Shown: positions 32,350 to 41,796 of the stretch, piece by piece
How the letters are laid out: each line of letters begins with the position of its first letter
Numbering within the stretch: position 1 is the stretch's first letter
NCBI GenBank assembly: GCA_965212245.1
Contig: OZ243107.1
Location: forward strand, 1,178,001-1,242,000
Length of the DNA stretch: 64,000 nucleotides
Origin: CAKZNE01 sp040222435
GTDB lineage: Bacteria; Bacteroidota; Bacteroidia; Flavobacteriales; Schleiferiaceae
Reading direction: 5' to 3'
Notes under the pieces: model-generated
Told to the model about the DNA's origin: nothing
Seen by the model: the letters and a program-made list of their open reading frames with translations, nothing else
Databases searched by the model: none
Made by a program: the position numbers and the translations under genes

Positions 32350-33540
32350 ATGTACGGCAAACTCCAGGAACACTTACAGAACGAGCTTCGTGAAATCGAG
32401 AAATCCGGGCTCTTTAAAAAAGAACGGATCATTACCAGCGAGCAGGGCGCTGAAATTGAAGTAAGCGGTGGCCGGAAAGTGCTGAACTTTTGCGCCAACA
32501 ATTACCTCGGTCTTTCCTCACATCCCAAGGTGGTGGAAGCCGCCAAAAAAACCCTGGATACCCATGGCTTCGGAATGTCATCGGTGCGCTTTATCTGTGG
32601 AACCCAGGATATTCACAAAGAACTGGAGCAGAAGATTGCTGACTTTCTGGGTACAGAAGACACGATCCTTTATGCCGCAGCTTTTGATGCTAACGGAGGT
32701 GTCTTTGAACCACTGCTCACCGCTGAAGATGCCATAATCTCCGATTCACTGAACCACGCCTCTATTATTGACGGAGTTCGTTTGTGTAAGGCTCAGCGTT
32801 TCCGTTATGAGAACAATAATATGGAAGACCTGGAAGCCAAGCTTAAAGAAGCAGAGGGTACCAGTCGGTTTAAGATCATTGTAACCGATGGGGTTTTCTC
32901 TATGGATGGGTACGTGGCCCAGCTGGATAAGATCTGTGACCTGGCCGAAAAATACGATGCGCTGGTAATGGTAGATGAATGCCATGCCACCGGCTTTATT
33001 GGTAAAACCGGCCGTGGAACACACGAGCTAAAAAATGTAATGGGTCGTATAGATATCATTACCGGAACTCTGGGCAAAGCTTTGGGCGGAGCCATGGGAG
33101 GTTTCACCACCGGTCGTAAGGAGATCATTGAAATGTTACGCCAGCGTTCACGTCCGTACTTGTTCTCCAACTCCTTGGCTCCAGCCATTGTGGGGGCTTC
33201 CAACGCGGTTTTTGACCTGCTGAGTGAGAGTACGGATCTCAGGGACAAGCTGGAGGAGAATATCAACTACTTTAAGGAAAACATTAAAAAAGCCGGGTTC
33301 GATATTAAGGATGGAGACTCGGCCATAGTTCCTATCATGCTGTACGATGCCGCTCTTTCTCAAAAGTTTGCTGATTGCCTGTTGGAAGAAGGTATTTATG
33401 TCATCGGGTTCTTTTATCCGGTAGTACCCAAAGAACAGGCGCGTATTCGTGTACAGCTATCAGCGGCCCATGAGCGCGAACACCTCGATAAAGCCGTGCA
33501 AGCCTTTACCAAAGTAGGTAAGGAGTTAAGTGTGATCTGA
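32350..33540 (+). CDS. kbl: Glycine C-acetyltransferase (2-amino-3-ketobutyrate CoA ligase)
   Basis: A 396-residue PLP enzyme of the alpha-oxoamine synthase family. Visible motifs: FCANNYLGLSSHPKV, GFGMSSVRFICGTQDIHKELE, DECHATGFIGKTGRG and the PLP-lysine segment TGTLGKALGGAMGG (Lys near residue 242). The strong similarity along GMSSVRFICGTQ marks Kbl rather than BioF or serine palmitoyltransferase. It splits 2-amino-3-oxobutyrate with CoA to glycine and acetyl-CoA in threonine breakdown. The usual partner threonine dehydrogenase is not adjacent. Confidence 0.93.
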   Translation: MYGKLQEHLQNELREIEKSGLFKKERIITSEQGAEIEVSGGRKVLNFCANNYLGLSSHPKVVEAAKKTLDTHGFGMSSVRFICGTQDIHKELEQKIADFLGTEDTILYAAAFDANGGVFEPLLTAEDAIISDSLNHASIIDGVRLCKAQRFRYENNNMEDLEAKLKEAEGTSRFKIIVTDGVFSMDGYVAQLDKICDLAEKYDALVMVDECHATGFIGKTGRGTHELKNVMGRIDIITGTLGKALGGAMGGFTTGRKEIIEMLRQRSRPYLFSNSLAPAIVGASNAVFDLLSESTDLRDKLEENINYFKENIKKAGFDIKDGDSAIVPIMLYDAALSQKFADCLLEEGIYVIGFFYPVVPKEQARIRVQLSAAHEREHLDKAVQAFTKVGKELSVI

Positions 33541-33601
33541 TTTTCCGGTAAAGCATAATTTTTGATTTTCACATGGCCGGGCGAAGTAATTTAGCCGCCT
33601 G

Positions 33602-34231
33602 ATGAGACTGAATTTTTCCATAGCGGAAAGTATGGATCGTATTGCGGATGACCTTGCTCAAAAGGAGTTTTGCATTATTGATCATTTTCTGAATGCTTCT
33701 GAGATAGAGGCGCTGCATAAAGCTCTCGCCTTTCACCGTGCGGAAGACAATTTTAAAAAAGCGGGTATTGGTAACGCCCACCTCTTTCAGGTAGACAGAG
33801 AAATTCGGGGGGATTATATCAAATGGATCTCGCGCGAAAAGGCGCAACCTGCCGCCATCCATTTTCTGGAGAGGATTGAAACATTGATGGAATCCCTTAA
33901 CCAAACCCTCTTTCTCAGCCTGAAAGACTATGAATGTCACTTTGCTATATATCCGCCCGGCACTTTTTACGAAAAGCACCTGGATCAGTTCAGATCCACC
34001 AACAATCGCAAGATATCCTTTGCTTTTTACCTCAACAAAAACTGGAAAAAGGGAGATGGTGGTGAGCTACGCCTTCACCAGGAGGAGATACTGGACATTG
34101 AACCTTTAATGGGTCGACTAGTGCTTTTTCGCAGCGATACGGTAGAGCATGAGGTTTTAGTGACTTCTAAAGACCGTTACAGCATTACCGGCTGGATGCG
34201 CGACCGGCCGATTGATTTACCTCTATATTAA
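33602..34231 (+). CDS. 2OG-Fe(II) oxygenase
   Basis: A 209-residue dioxygenase of the prolyl-4-hydroxylase-like group. The iron triad can be read as His and Asp in FYEKHLDQF and a distal His in SDTVEHEVL. The 2-oxoglutarate-binding Arg is probably in KDRYSITGWMRD. It is preceded by a possible promoter (TTTG 33561-33564, 22 bases, TAATTTAG 33587-33594, one mismatch). The substrate may be a protein side chain such as a ribosomal protein residue, but the sequence does not tell. It is followed by the arginine decarboxylase gene after 107 bases. Confidence 0.88.
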   Translation: MRLNFSIAESMDRIADDLAQKEFCIIDHFLNASEIEALHKALAFHRAEDNFKKAGIGNAHLFQVDREIRGDYIKWISREKAQPAAIHFLERIETLMESLNQTLFLSLKDYECHFAIYPPGTFYEKHLDQFRSTNNRKISFAFYLNKNWKKGDGGELRLHQEEILDIEPLMGRLVLFRSDTVEHEVLVTSKDRYSITGWMRDRPIDLPLY

Positions 34232-34338
34232 ATTTTCCCGAACACTTCATTTTTTTGGTCGTTGTATGATCTAACTCTTTTACTTTGCCCTTCCAAAGCA
34301 CATCCGCGCGAGTCGGGTTGCTTGAAAACACATAAAGC

Positions 34339-35733
34339 ATGAGAAACAAATATTTTGATCTGATCGACCAGACCTTTGAATGGCCTCAAAAGGAATTTGA
34401 CCTGGATGAGGATAAAAGCCTCAAGTGGAATGGTGTATACCTGATGGATATCATTAAGCAATATGGCACTCCTCTTAAGATATCTTATTTGCCCAGGATC
34501 AGTGAGCAGATACAACGCGCCAAACGTATGTTCAATGTAGCTATGGCCAAGGTAGGCTATGAGGGAGATTACAATTATTGTTATTGTACCAAGAGCTCAC
34601 ATTTCTCATTTGTGCTGGATGAAGCCCTTAAAAATGGTATCCACATTGAAACCTCCAGTGCCTTTGATGTCAACCTGGTGGAAGCACTATTCGAAGAAGG
34701 GAAAATTTCAAAAAAGCAGTTTATAGTATGTAACGGCTTTAAGCGTGACACATATGTAGAGAATATGGCCAGGCTTATAAATGATGGGTTTGAGAACGTT
34801 ATTCCTATAGTTGACAATAAAAACGAAATGGCTTTGTTTGATGAGTTCATTCAGAAACCAACTAAGATAGGTATTCGTATTGCAGCTGAAGAAGAGCCGA
34901 AGTTTGAGTTTTATACGTCAAGATTAGGGATTGGCTACAAGGATATTGTCCCTTTTTACAAGGAAAAAGTGATGGAGAACAAGAAGTTTGAGCTTAAGAT
35001 GCTTCACTTTTTCATCAATACCGGAATTAATGATACGGCCTATTACTGGAGTGAATTACTAAAATGTGTGAACGTATACATTGAACTCAAAAAAATCTGC
35101 CCCACATTGGACAGTCTGAATATTGGCGGAGGCTTCCCGATAAAGAACAGTTTATCGTTCAATTACGACTACAATTACATGGCGGAGGAGATCATTGCAC
35201 AGATCAAACAGATGTGTAATAGTAAAGGTGTAAAGGAGCCGCATATTTTTACAGAGTTTGGATCTTTTACTGTAGGAGAGAGTGGTGCCACCTTCTTTTC
35301 TATTGTAGATCAGAAAAAGCAAAACGACCGCGAGAACTGGAATATGATTGATGGATCATTCATGACAGCATTACCCGATGCCTGGGCCATCAGCAAGCGC
35401 TTTATTATGCTGGCGGTAAATCGTTGGGATAAAGCTTATGAGAGAGTGCTTCTGGGCGGGCTTACCTGCGATAGTGATGATTATTATAACAGCGAACAGC
35501 ACGCCAACGCTATCTATTTACCTAAATTCGATTCAGAAGAACGGCAAATTGTAGGCTTTTTCCATACCGGGGCCTACCAGGAAAGCATTGGGGGCTACGG
35601 AGGAATCCAGCATTGCCTTACCCCGGCTCCCAAACACGTGGTTATTGATCGTGATGAGAATGGTGATGTGCGTACCCGCCTCTTCGCCAAAGAGCAGAGT
35701 TACAAGAGCATGCTGAAAATTTTAGGGTATTAA
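34339..35733 (+). CDS. speA: Biosynthetic-type arginine decarboxylase, short form
   Basis: A 464-residue PLP decarboxylase of the alanine-racemase-like fold (fold III). PLP would bind Lys85 in YCTKSSHF. Further motifs are GGGFPIKNSL (phosphate-binding glycines), FTEFGSFTVGESG and the C-terminal GLTCDSDDYY with the catalytic Cys-Asp. It lacks the long inserts of the 630-residue E. coli SpeA, as is normal for the Bacteroidota form. It turns arginine into agmatine, the first step toward putrescine. The deoxyhypusine-synthase-like gene follows 52 bases downstream and an agmatinase-type gene lies 6.5 kb further on. Confidence 0.9.
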   Translation: MRNKYFDLIDQTFEWPQKEFDLDEDKSLKWNGVYLMDIIKQYGTPLKISYLPRISEQIQRAKRMFNVAMAKVGYEGDYNYCYCTKSSHFSFVLDEALKNGIHIETSSAFDVNLVEALFEEGKISKKQFIVCNGFKRDTYVENMARLINDGFENVIPIVDNKNEMALFDEFIQKPTKIGIRIAAEEEPKFEFYTSRLGIGYKDIVPFYKEKVMENKKFELKMLHFFINTGINDTAYYWSELLKCVNVYIELKKICPTLDSLNIGGGFPIKNSLSFNYDYNYMAEEIIAQIKQMCNSKGVKEPHIFTEFGSFTVGESGATFFSIVDQKKQNDRENWNMIDGSFMTALPDAWAISKRFIMLAVNRWDKAYERVLLGGLTCDSDDYYNSEQHANAIYLPKFDSEERQIVGFFHTGAYQESIGGYGGIQHCLTPAPKHVVIDRDENGDVRTRLFAKEQSYKSMLKILGY

Positions 35734-35785
35734 TCAAATTTGAATAGGTTTTTCGCTCCATTTTTAAAAACTTGCAATAGCAACT

Positions 35786-36763
35786 ATGAAAGAACGCAAC
35801 ACTATATCCCGCTTCATTGAGGATAACTACCTGCATTTTAATGCAGCTGCATTAATGGATGCCGCCAAGGGCTACGAAAAGCACCTGGAAGAAGGGGGTA
35901 AGATGATGATTACCCTGGCCGGAGCTATGAGTACCGCGGAACTGGGAAAAACCCTGGCTGAAATGATCCGCCAGGACAAAGTACAGATCATCTCCTGCAC
36001 CGGGGCAAACCTGGAGGAAGATATTATGAACCTGGTGGCTCACAACTCTTATAAGCGTGTGCCGCATTATCGCGACCTGAGCCCCCGGGAGGAGCGGGAG
36101 CTGCTGGACGGGGGTTTTAACCGTGTTACGGATACCTGCATTCCTGAAGAAGAGGCCTTTCGCAGGCTGCAAAAACACATCCATAAAATATGGAAAGATG
36201 CAGAAGCTAATGGTGAGCGCTATCTGCCCCATGAGTATATGTATAAAATGTTGCTCAGTGGTGATTTGGAAGAGTATTACGAAATAGACCCACAAAACAG
36301 TTGGATGCTGGCGGCAGCGGAGAAAAACCTGCCTATTATTTGTCCGGGCTGGGAGGACAGTACTATGGGTAACATCTTTGCCTCTTATTGTATGAAGGGC
36401 GACTTAAAGCCCACCACCATGAAAAGCGGTATTGAATACATGACCTGGCTTGCCGATTGGTACGTAAAAAACTCAGAGGGTAAAGGGGTTGGCTTCTTCC
36501 AGATCGGGGGCGGTATTGCCGGTGATTTCCCTATTTGTGTGGTGCCTATGTTGTACCAGGATCTGGAGATGGAAGATATTCCCTTCTGGAGCTACTTCTG
36601 CCAGATCTCTGATTCCACCACCAGTTATGGTTCGTATTCGGGAGCAGTGCCGAATGAAAAAATAACCTGGGGTAAACTGGATATTGATACTCCGAAATTT
36701 ATTGTAGAATCTGATGCTACCATTGTAGCTCCCTTGATATTTGCCTGGCTTTTGAATTACTAA
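35786..36763 (+). CDS. Deoxyhypusine-synthase-like enzyme
   Basis: A 325-residue NAD-dependent enzyme of the deoxyhypusine synthase family. The motif SGAVPNEKITWGKLDID near residues 285-301 contains WGK, which aligns with the catalytic lysine (Lys329 in the human enzyme), here about Lys297. GAMSTAELGKTLAEMI and SCTGANLEEDIMNLVAHN correspond to NAD-binding parts. Bacteria have no eIF5A of the eukaryotic kind, so the likely job is transfer of an aminobutyl group between polyamines, for example to make homospermidine. Its position right after arginine decarboxylase supports this. Confidence 0.88.
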   Translation: MKERNTISRFIEDNYLHFNAAALMDAAKGYEKHLEEGGKMMITLAGAMSTAELGKTLAEMIRQDKVQIISCTGANLEEDIMNLVAHNSYKRVPHYRDLSPREERELLDGGFNRVTDTCIPEEEAFRRLQKHIHKIWKDAEANGERYLPHEYMYKMLLSGDLEEYYEIDPQNSWMLAAAEKNLPIICPGWEDSTMGNIFASYCMKGDLKPTTMKSGIEYMTWLADWYVKNSEGKGVGFFQIGGGIAGDFPICVVPMLYQDLEMEDIPFWSYFCQISDSTTSYGSYSGAVPNEKITWGKLDIDTPKFIVESDATIVAPLIFAWLLNY

Positions 36764-36784
36764 ATCTCCAAATACTCCATCTAC

Positions 36785-37099
36785 ATGAAACCATCAAAAG
36801 GCTCCGATAAAAAACGCGTAATAGTGGATTACAAGAACGTGACCCAGAACATCCTGGCCATGTTCACCGATCTGTATCCCTACGGTTATGAAGACGATAT
36901 TATTAAATTTAAGAATGCCAAAGGCGAAATGGTAACCGCAGTTCCCATTGAAACTGACGATACTAAATACCTGATCAAGGTAGGGGTTGAAATGGACGCC
37001 AAGATCGAAGCCTTCCTCGATGATGATGAAGACAATGGCGATGATGTGGTTTCAGACGATGCCTCCATGGAAGCTCCTTCTGAAGAAGATGACGACTAG
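36785..37099 (+). CDS. Small acidic protein of unknown function
   Basis: A 104-residue protein. The first 75 residues form a compact domain (KRVIVDYKNVTQNILAMF; YEDDIIKFKNAKGEMVTAVP; YLIKVGVEMDAKIEAFL). The last 30 are mostly Asp and Glu (DDDEDNGDDVVSDD). It has no signal peptide. It lies 21 bases after the polyamine enzyme gene and is closed by a terminator, so it is the last gene of that transcription unit. The acidic tail could bind cations, possibly polyamines, but no function is known to me. Confidence 0.78.
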   Translation: MKPSKGSDKKRVIVDYKNVTQNILAMFTDLYPYGYEDDIIKFKNAKGEMVTAVPIETDDTKYLIKVGVEMDAKIEAFLDDDEDNGDDVVSDDASMEAPSEEDDD

Positions 37100-37121
37100 A
37101 TTAATCTAAAAAGCTAAAAAT

Positions 37122-37147
37122 AGAAGCCTCCGAACGGAGGCTTTTTT
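37122..37147 (+). terminator. Intrinsic terminator after the polyamine unit
   Basis: AAGCCTCC (37123-37130), loop GAAC, GGAGGCTT and a run of six T on the plus strand. It lies 23 bases after the acidic-protein gene and 25 bases before the end of the convergent msrA. Confidence 0.85.
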
Positions 37148-37171
37148 AATGTTTATAATCAAGAGCGGTGG

Positions 37172-37741
37172 TTAGAACCGCTTGGTATACCCATGGCAAT
37201 ATGGGGTGCCACCGGTTTTATTGTAATAATCCTGATGCTTATCGTCAAGCTCGGTATAAAACTCTGTAGCCGGACTTATTTCCGTGGCTACATCATAACC
37301 TTTCGCTTCCAGTTCTTTCACCAGCTTTTGAGCTGTTTCCTTCTGCTTATCGTTCAGATAAAATATTGCAGAACGATATTGTTCGCCAATATCCGGTCCC
37401 TGGCGGTTGACCTGAGTGGGATCATGAGTTTCAAAAAAGAGACGGGCCAGTGTTTCATAATCCGTTTTTTCAGGGTCGTAAACCACCTCCACCGTTTCGG
37501 CATGGCCGGTAGTGCCGGTGCATACCTGTCGATAAGTAGGCTTTTTTACGTGTCCTCCACAGTATCCTACCGTTGTGGAGGTGACCCCTTCAATACGTTG
37601 CATATAATATTCAGTGCCCCAATAACATCCTGAAGCAAATAGTGCACGTTCCATAGTTTTTTGTGTATTTCTGTTGGTTTGGGCGTTCAGTGTAAATATA
37701 GATACTACAACAAACCAAAATCCTAAAATGATCTTCTTCAT
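37172..37741 (-). CDS. msrA: Exported peptide-methionine (S)-S-oxide reductase
   Basis: A 189-residue MsrA. The catalytic motif is FASGCYWGTEYYM (GCYWG where most have GCFWG), followed by VGYCGGHVKKPTY and GHAETVEVVYDP. A C-terminal Cys in GGTPYCHGY is a likely resolving residue. An N-terminal signal peptide MKKIILGFWFVVVSIFTLNAQ sends it to the periplasm, so it repairs oxidised methionines in envelope proteins. No msrB domain is fused. It converges on the polyamine unit across a terminator. Confidence 0.93.
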   Translation of the reverse strand: MKKIILGFWFVVVSIFTLNAQTNRNTQKTMERALFASGCYWGTEYYMQRIEGVTSTTVGYCGGHVKKPTYRQVCTGTTGHAETVEVVYDPEKTDYETLARLFFETHDPTQVNRQGPDIGEQYRSAIFYLNDKQKETAQKLVKELEAKGYDVATEISPATEFYTELDDKHQDYYNKTGGTPYCHGYTKRF

Positions 37742-37828
37742 ACCTGCATTTTAAAATATATACGCAATATCCGCACCACGCGATGAGTGAAGCGTCATAT
37801 GCACGACAGAGCAGATTAAAATCGGTAA

Positions 37829-38830
37829 TCAGCTTACTTTCTCAGCGTAGAATTTTTGATACAACAGTTCAGCGATCTGCACGGCATTGGTAGCCGCACC
37901 CTTGCGCAGGTTATCGGCCACTATCCAGCAATTAAGGGTATTTACCTGGCTGAGGTCCCTGCGGATACGTCCCACAAATACATTATCCTTACCCCGTGCA
38001 AACAGAGGCATGGGGTAATTATTTACCTCATTCTGATCCTGAACGGTGATACCGGGCGTATCTGCCAGCAGTTTGCGAATGTCTGAAGTATTGAACTCCT
38101 TTTCAAGCTCAATATTCACACTTTCGGAATGACCACCCATTACAGGTACCCGCACAGCAGTTGCGGTTACCTGCACACTATCATCACCCAGTATTTTTTT
38201 GGTCTCGTTGGTCAGCTTCATCTCTTCCTTGGTGTATCCATTATCTAAAAATACATCACAATGTGGAATGCAGTTGCGATCAATAGGGTAGGGGTAAGCC
38301 ATTTCCCCGTCTTTACCAGCCCGCTCGTTATTCATTTGAGCCAAAGCCTTAACGCCCGTACCTGTCACGCTTTGATACGTACTTACTACCACACGCCTGA
38401 TACCGTATTTTTCATGTAGGGGCTTTAATACCATCACCAGCTGGATGGTGGAGCAGTTGGGGTTAGCAATTATCTTATCTTCTTTGGTAAGCTCATGGCC
38501 GTTAATTTCGGGAACTACCAATTTTTTTTCGGGATCCATGCGCCACGCTGAAGAGTTGTCTATCACGGTAGTGCCGGCTTCCGCAAAACGGGGAGCAAAC
38601 TCCAGTGAAGTGTTTCCGCCTGCCGAGAAAATAGCAAAGTCAGGACGGGCATCAATAGCTTCCTGTATGGAAACAATCTTGTATTCGGTGCCTTTAAATT
38701 CCACTTTTTTACCCATTGATTTCTCAGAAGCCACCAAAAGCAATTCATCAATAGGAAGGTTGCGTCCTTCCAAAACAGCCAGCATTTCCCGGCCTACCAT
38801 TCCGGTAGCACCAACTAGAGCAATTCGCAT
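37829..38830 (-). CDS. asd: Aspartate-semialdehyde dehydrogenase
   Basis: A 333-residue NADP-dependent enzyme. The N-terminal nucleotide motif is RIALVGATGMVGREML, the catalytic Cys is in IIANPNCSTIQLV, and the substrate-binding His is in VPVMGGHSESVNIEL. It reduces aspartyl phosphate to aspartate semialdehyde, the branch point to lysine, diaminopimelate, threonine and methionine. In many Bacteroidota the same compound also donates the aminopropyl unit in carboxyspermidine synthesis, which makes its place between polyamine genes notable. It is divergent from the lamin-tail protein gene. Confidence 0.95.
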   Translation of the reverse strand: MRIALVGATGMVGREMLAVLEGRNLPIDELLLVASEKSMGKKVEFKGTEYKIVSIQEAIDARPDFAIFSAGGNTSLEFAPRFAEAGTTVIDNSSAWRMDPEKKLVVPEINGHELTKEDKIIANPNCSTIQLVMVLKPLHEKYGIRRVVVSTYQSVTGTGVKALAQMNNERAGKDGEMAYPYPIDRNCIPHCDVFLDNGYTKEEMKLTNETKKILGDDSVQVTATAVRVPVMGGHSESVNIELEKEFNTSDIRKLLADTPGITVQDQNEVNNYPMPLFARGKDNVFVGRIRRDLSQVNTLNCWIVADNLRKGAATNAVQIAELLYQKFYAEKVS

Positions 38831-38895
38831 ACGTCAAAAAAATTTTAGAATTTTAAAGGGTCACTGAGTTGGCAAATTTACTAGATAATCAACTT

Positions 38896-41781
38896 ATGAA
38901 GAAAGCTTTACTCATTTGTTTACTGCCTTTCGGGCTTCTGGCTCAGCTGACTATCTCGGATGATTTTAACGACAGCAACTTTACGGCCGATCCAGGCTGG
39001 TTAGGAGACACCGGTATTTTTCGGATTAACGCGAATAAAGAATTGCAGCTTAACGATACCTCTGCCGGGGAGGCATACCTCTACACCGGCAGTACTATTG
39101 CGGAGGATGCGACCTGGGAATTTGAATTACGGATGGATTTCAATCCTTCGGGCAGTAACTATTGCCGCATATATCTGATGAGTGACCAAAGCGATTTTAC
39201 CGGAAGTTTAAATGGCTATTACGTAAGGGTTAGCGGCTCCTCGGCAGATCGCCTGAGTTTGTATCGCCAGGATGGTAACTCCTCTGCGCTGCTTACCGAA
39301 AGCGGTGATGATTATGTGGATGTGAGTAATGTGTATTTGCGTTGCCGGGTTTCACGAAGTAATGGCAATTGGAGCCTTGAGGCCGATACAGGATTGATTA
39401 TGGACCCGCTGGTACTGATAGGAACAACCATTGATAGTATGTATAAAAGCAGCACCTATTTTGGCGTGAACCCACATTATACCACCACTCGCTCGGATAA
39501 GTTCTTTTTTGACAATTTCAATTTGTCAGGTGAGGCTTTTACCGATGATCAGCCTCCCCGTTTGGATTCTGTGTTCGTAGAGCAAAGCGATCGTTTGCAG
39601 GTTTTCTTCTCAGAGGCGGTGGCGTTGCCGGGAGCTGAGGATGAAACGAATTACCTTTTCAGCAATGGGGTGGGGCAGCCGGTAAATGTTATTCAGAGCG
39701 CACAGAATTTTCAAAGGGTAGACGTGGAACTGGCCACGAACCTGCTCCCCAATACAATTTATCAGCTAAAGGTTTCAGGGGTGGAAGATGCTTTTGGGAA
39801 TATCTCCAATGACAGTATTGAGTTTACTGCGGATAACCCGGCTCCTGCATTAAGCCAAATAAGTGTGCAGAATAGTACTACCCTCCAGCTGAGTTTTAGT
39901 GAAGAGATAGCCCAAAACAGAGCAGAAGACGAAACAGCCTACTTCGTTTCAGGAAGTATCGGTCAGCCGGATTTGGCTCAGCAGAATACCCAGGATCCCA
40001 CGCAGGTGGTGTTGGCATTCAGCAACCCTTTCCAGAATAATTCAACGTATACTCTTCAAATTCAAGGCCTGGAGGATGATTTCGGTAATACATTGGACAC
40101 CAATGTATCTTTTACTTTCTTTATTCCGGGAGAGGGTTCTGTGGTGATTAATGAGATCATGGCCGACCCAAATCCGGTGGTGGGTGTACCGCCCAATTCC
40201 CTGCCGGAACGGGAATACCTGGAGCTTTATAATCGCGAAGATGTGCCGGTTAATCTTAAAGACTGGGTATTGCAAATCGGTACCACCCGGGAAGTCTTAT
40301 CTTTTTATGAGCTTGGTGCTAAAGACTATGTAGTGATCACCAAAGATGAAGGGGCGGGTGAGTTTGCACCCACAGTTCCCGTATTAGGTCTGGATATGTC
40401 CTCTACGGCTCTCACCAACGATGGTAATGAGATCACCTTGTTCTCAAAAGAAGGAGTTCAGGTTTTCACAGTGTCATATACCGGTGATTGGTATAAGGAT
40501 GCCAATAAAGATGACGGAGGTTGGTCGCTGGAGCAGATTGACCCTGATAACCAATGTGGAGGCATCTCCAACTGGGCCGCTTCCATAGACCCTGTTGGAG
40601 GAACCCCTGGCAGGGAGAATAGTCTGTTGGGGCAAAACCCCGATACCACCCGCCCCCGTTTTGATCGCATTGCCGTTTTGGGCGATAGTCTTATTCAGCT
40701 TTCTTTTACCGAAAAGGTTGATGAATCTCTGTTAAATGATGAAAGTAATTATAGGATTGAACCCACCTTGGATCTTCTGCTTGCCGAGCCACAGGCGCCT
40801 GCTTATACTTCGGTGAAACTCTACTTTAATGAGGCCATTGATCCCAATGTGATATACCGCCTGTCACTCACGAGTTATCCATCCGATTGTAACAACAATT
40901 CAATGTTGCCGGATACCTTGTTCTTTACTATTCCATCGGTGCCGGAAGAAGGAGATATTCTGGTCAACGAAATATTGTTCAACCCGCTTTCCGGGGGTTC
41001 CGATTTTGTAGAGCTTTACAATCATTCTCAGCGCCTGTTTGATCTGAAGTATTTGCGTCTGGGGCATATTGACCCGGCTTTTAGGGATATAACCGATGTA
41101 GAAGTGATTACCGGGGAGAGCTTTCTTTTTGAACCCGGACGTTACCTGGCGTTAACCACGGATAAGGCTTACCTGCTGGAAAATTATGATGCGCAATTCC
41201 CGGGAAATATTATTGAAATAAACCGCTTACCTGCTATGAGTGACGATGAGGGGAGTATAGCGGTAGCTACTTCAGCCTTTACACTTATTGATTTCTACGA
41301 GTACAGTGAAGACCATCATCTTTCTTTAATAGACCCGGAAGGCGTGAGCCTTGAGCGACAAAGTTTTGAAGGCCCCTCCAATGATCCGGTCAACTGGCAA
41401 AGTGCCGCCTCCCCGGCAGGCTATGCTACACCAGGCTATGAAAACAGCCAGAGAATAAGGCCCGATTTCAGCATGATGGTAGGAGTAGAGCCCAAAGTTT
41501 TTTCACCCAACCAGGATGGTTACCATGATGTGGTTACGCTGAGCTATAATTTTGAGGTAGCCAATAATATTTTAAGTGTTAGTATTTGGAATGCCTCCGG
41601 TTATAAGCTAAAAGACCTTTTACAAAACCAGAACGTAAGCCAACGGGGATTTGTAACCTGGGATGGTACCGATGCCTCCGGAAACCGTCTTAATTCAGGT
41701 ATTTACATTGTGGTTTTTGATTACTTCAATACGGATGGTACTCATGAAGTGCAAAAAGAAACCTGTGTATTAAGTTTGTAA
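38896..41781 (+). CDS. Large lamin-tail-domain surface protein with Ig-like and gliding-type C-terminal domain
   Basis: About 961 residues from ATG 38896 (MKKALLICLLPFGLLAQ as signal peptide). Order of parts: an N-terminal concanavalin-like domain (DDFNDSNFTADPGWLGD to about 215), then two SbsA-type Ig-like repeats (LDSVFVEQSDRLQVFFSEAV; LSQISVQNSTTLQLSFSEEI). A lamin-tail domain follows (VVINEIMADPNPVVG, about 415-560), then a third Ig-like unit and a second lamin-tail domain (ILVNEILFNPLSGG, about 690-840). The C-terminal domain (VFSPNQDGYHDVVTLSY through LNSGIYIVVFDYF) is FlgD-like or a T9SS type B signal. It is probably secreted through the T9SS and bound to the cell surface. Confidence 0.85.
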   Translation: MKKALLICLLPFGLLAQLTISDDFNDSNFTADPGWLGDTGIFRINANKELQLNDTSAGEAYLYTGSTIAEDATWEFELRMDFNPSGSNYCRIYLMSDQSDFTGSLNGYYVRVSGSSADRLSLYRQDGNSSALLTESGDDYVDVSNVYLRCRVSRSNGNWSLEADTGLIMDPLVLIGTTIDSMYKSSTYFGVNPHYTTTRSDKFFFDNFNLSGEAFTDDQPPRLDSVFVEQSDRLQVFFSEAVALPGAEDETNYLFSNGVGQPVNVIQSAQNFQRVDVELATNLLPNTIYQLKVSGVEDAFGNISNDSIEFTADNPAPALSQISVQNSTTLQLSFSEEIAQNRAEDETAYFVSGSIGQPDLAQQNTQDPTQVVLAFSNPFQNNSTYTLQIQGLEDDFGNTLDTNVSFTFFIPGEGSVVINEIMADPNPVVGVPPNSLPEREYLELYNREDVPVNLKDWVLQIGTTREVLSFYELGAKDYVVITKDEGAGEFAPTVPVLGLDMSSTALTNDGNEITLFSKEGVQVFTVSYTGDWYKDANKDDGGWSLEQIDPDNQCGGISNWAASIDPVGGTPGRENSLLGQNPDTTRPRFDRIAVLGDSLIQLSFTEKVDESLLNDESNYRIEPTLDLLLAEPQAPAYTSVKLYFNEAIDPNVIYRLSLTSYPSDCNNNSMLPDTLFFTIPSVPEEGDILVNEILFNPLSGGSDFVELYNHSQRLFDLKYLRLGHIDPAFRDITDVEVITGESFLFEPGRYLALTTDKAYLLENYDAQFPGNIIEINRLPAMSDDEGSIAVATSAFTLIDFYEYSEDHHLSLIDPEGVSLERQSFEGPSNDPVNWQSAASPAGYATPGYENSQRIRPDFSMMVGVEPKVFSPNQDGYHDVVTLSYNFEVANNILSVSIWNASGYKLKDLLQNQNVSQRGFVTWDGTDASGNRLNSGIYIVVFDYFNTDGTHEVQKETCVLSL

Positions 41782-41796
41782 CCGTAAAAGCTCTTT

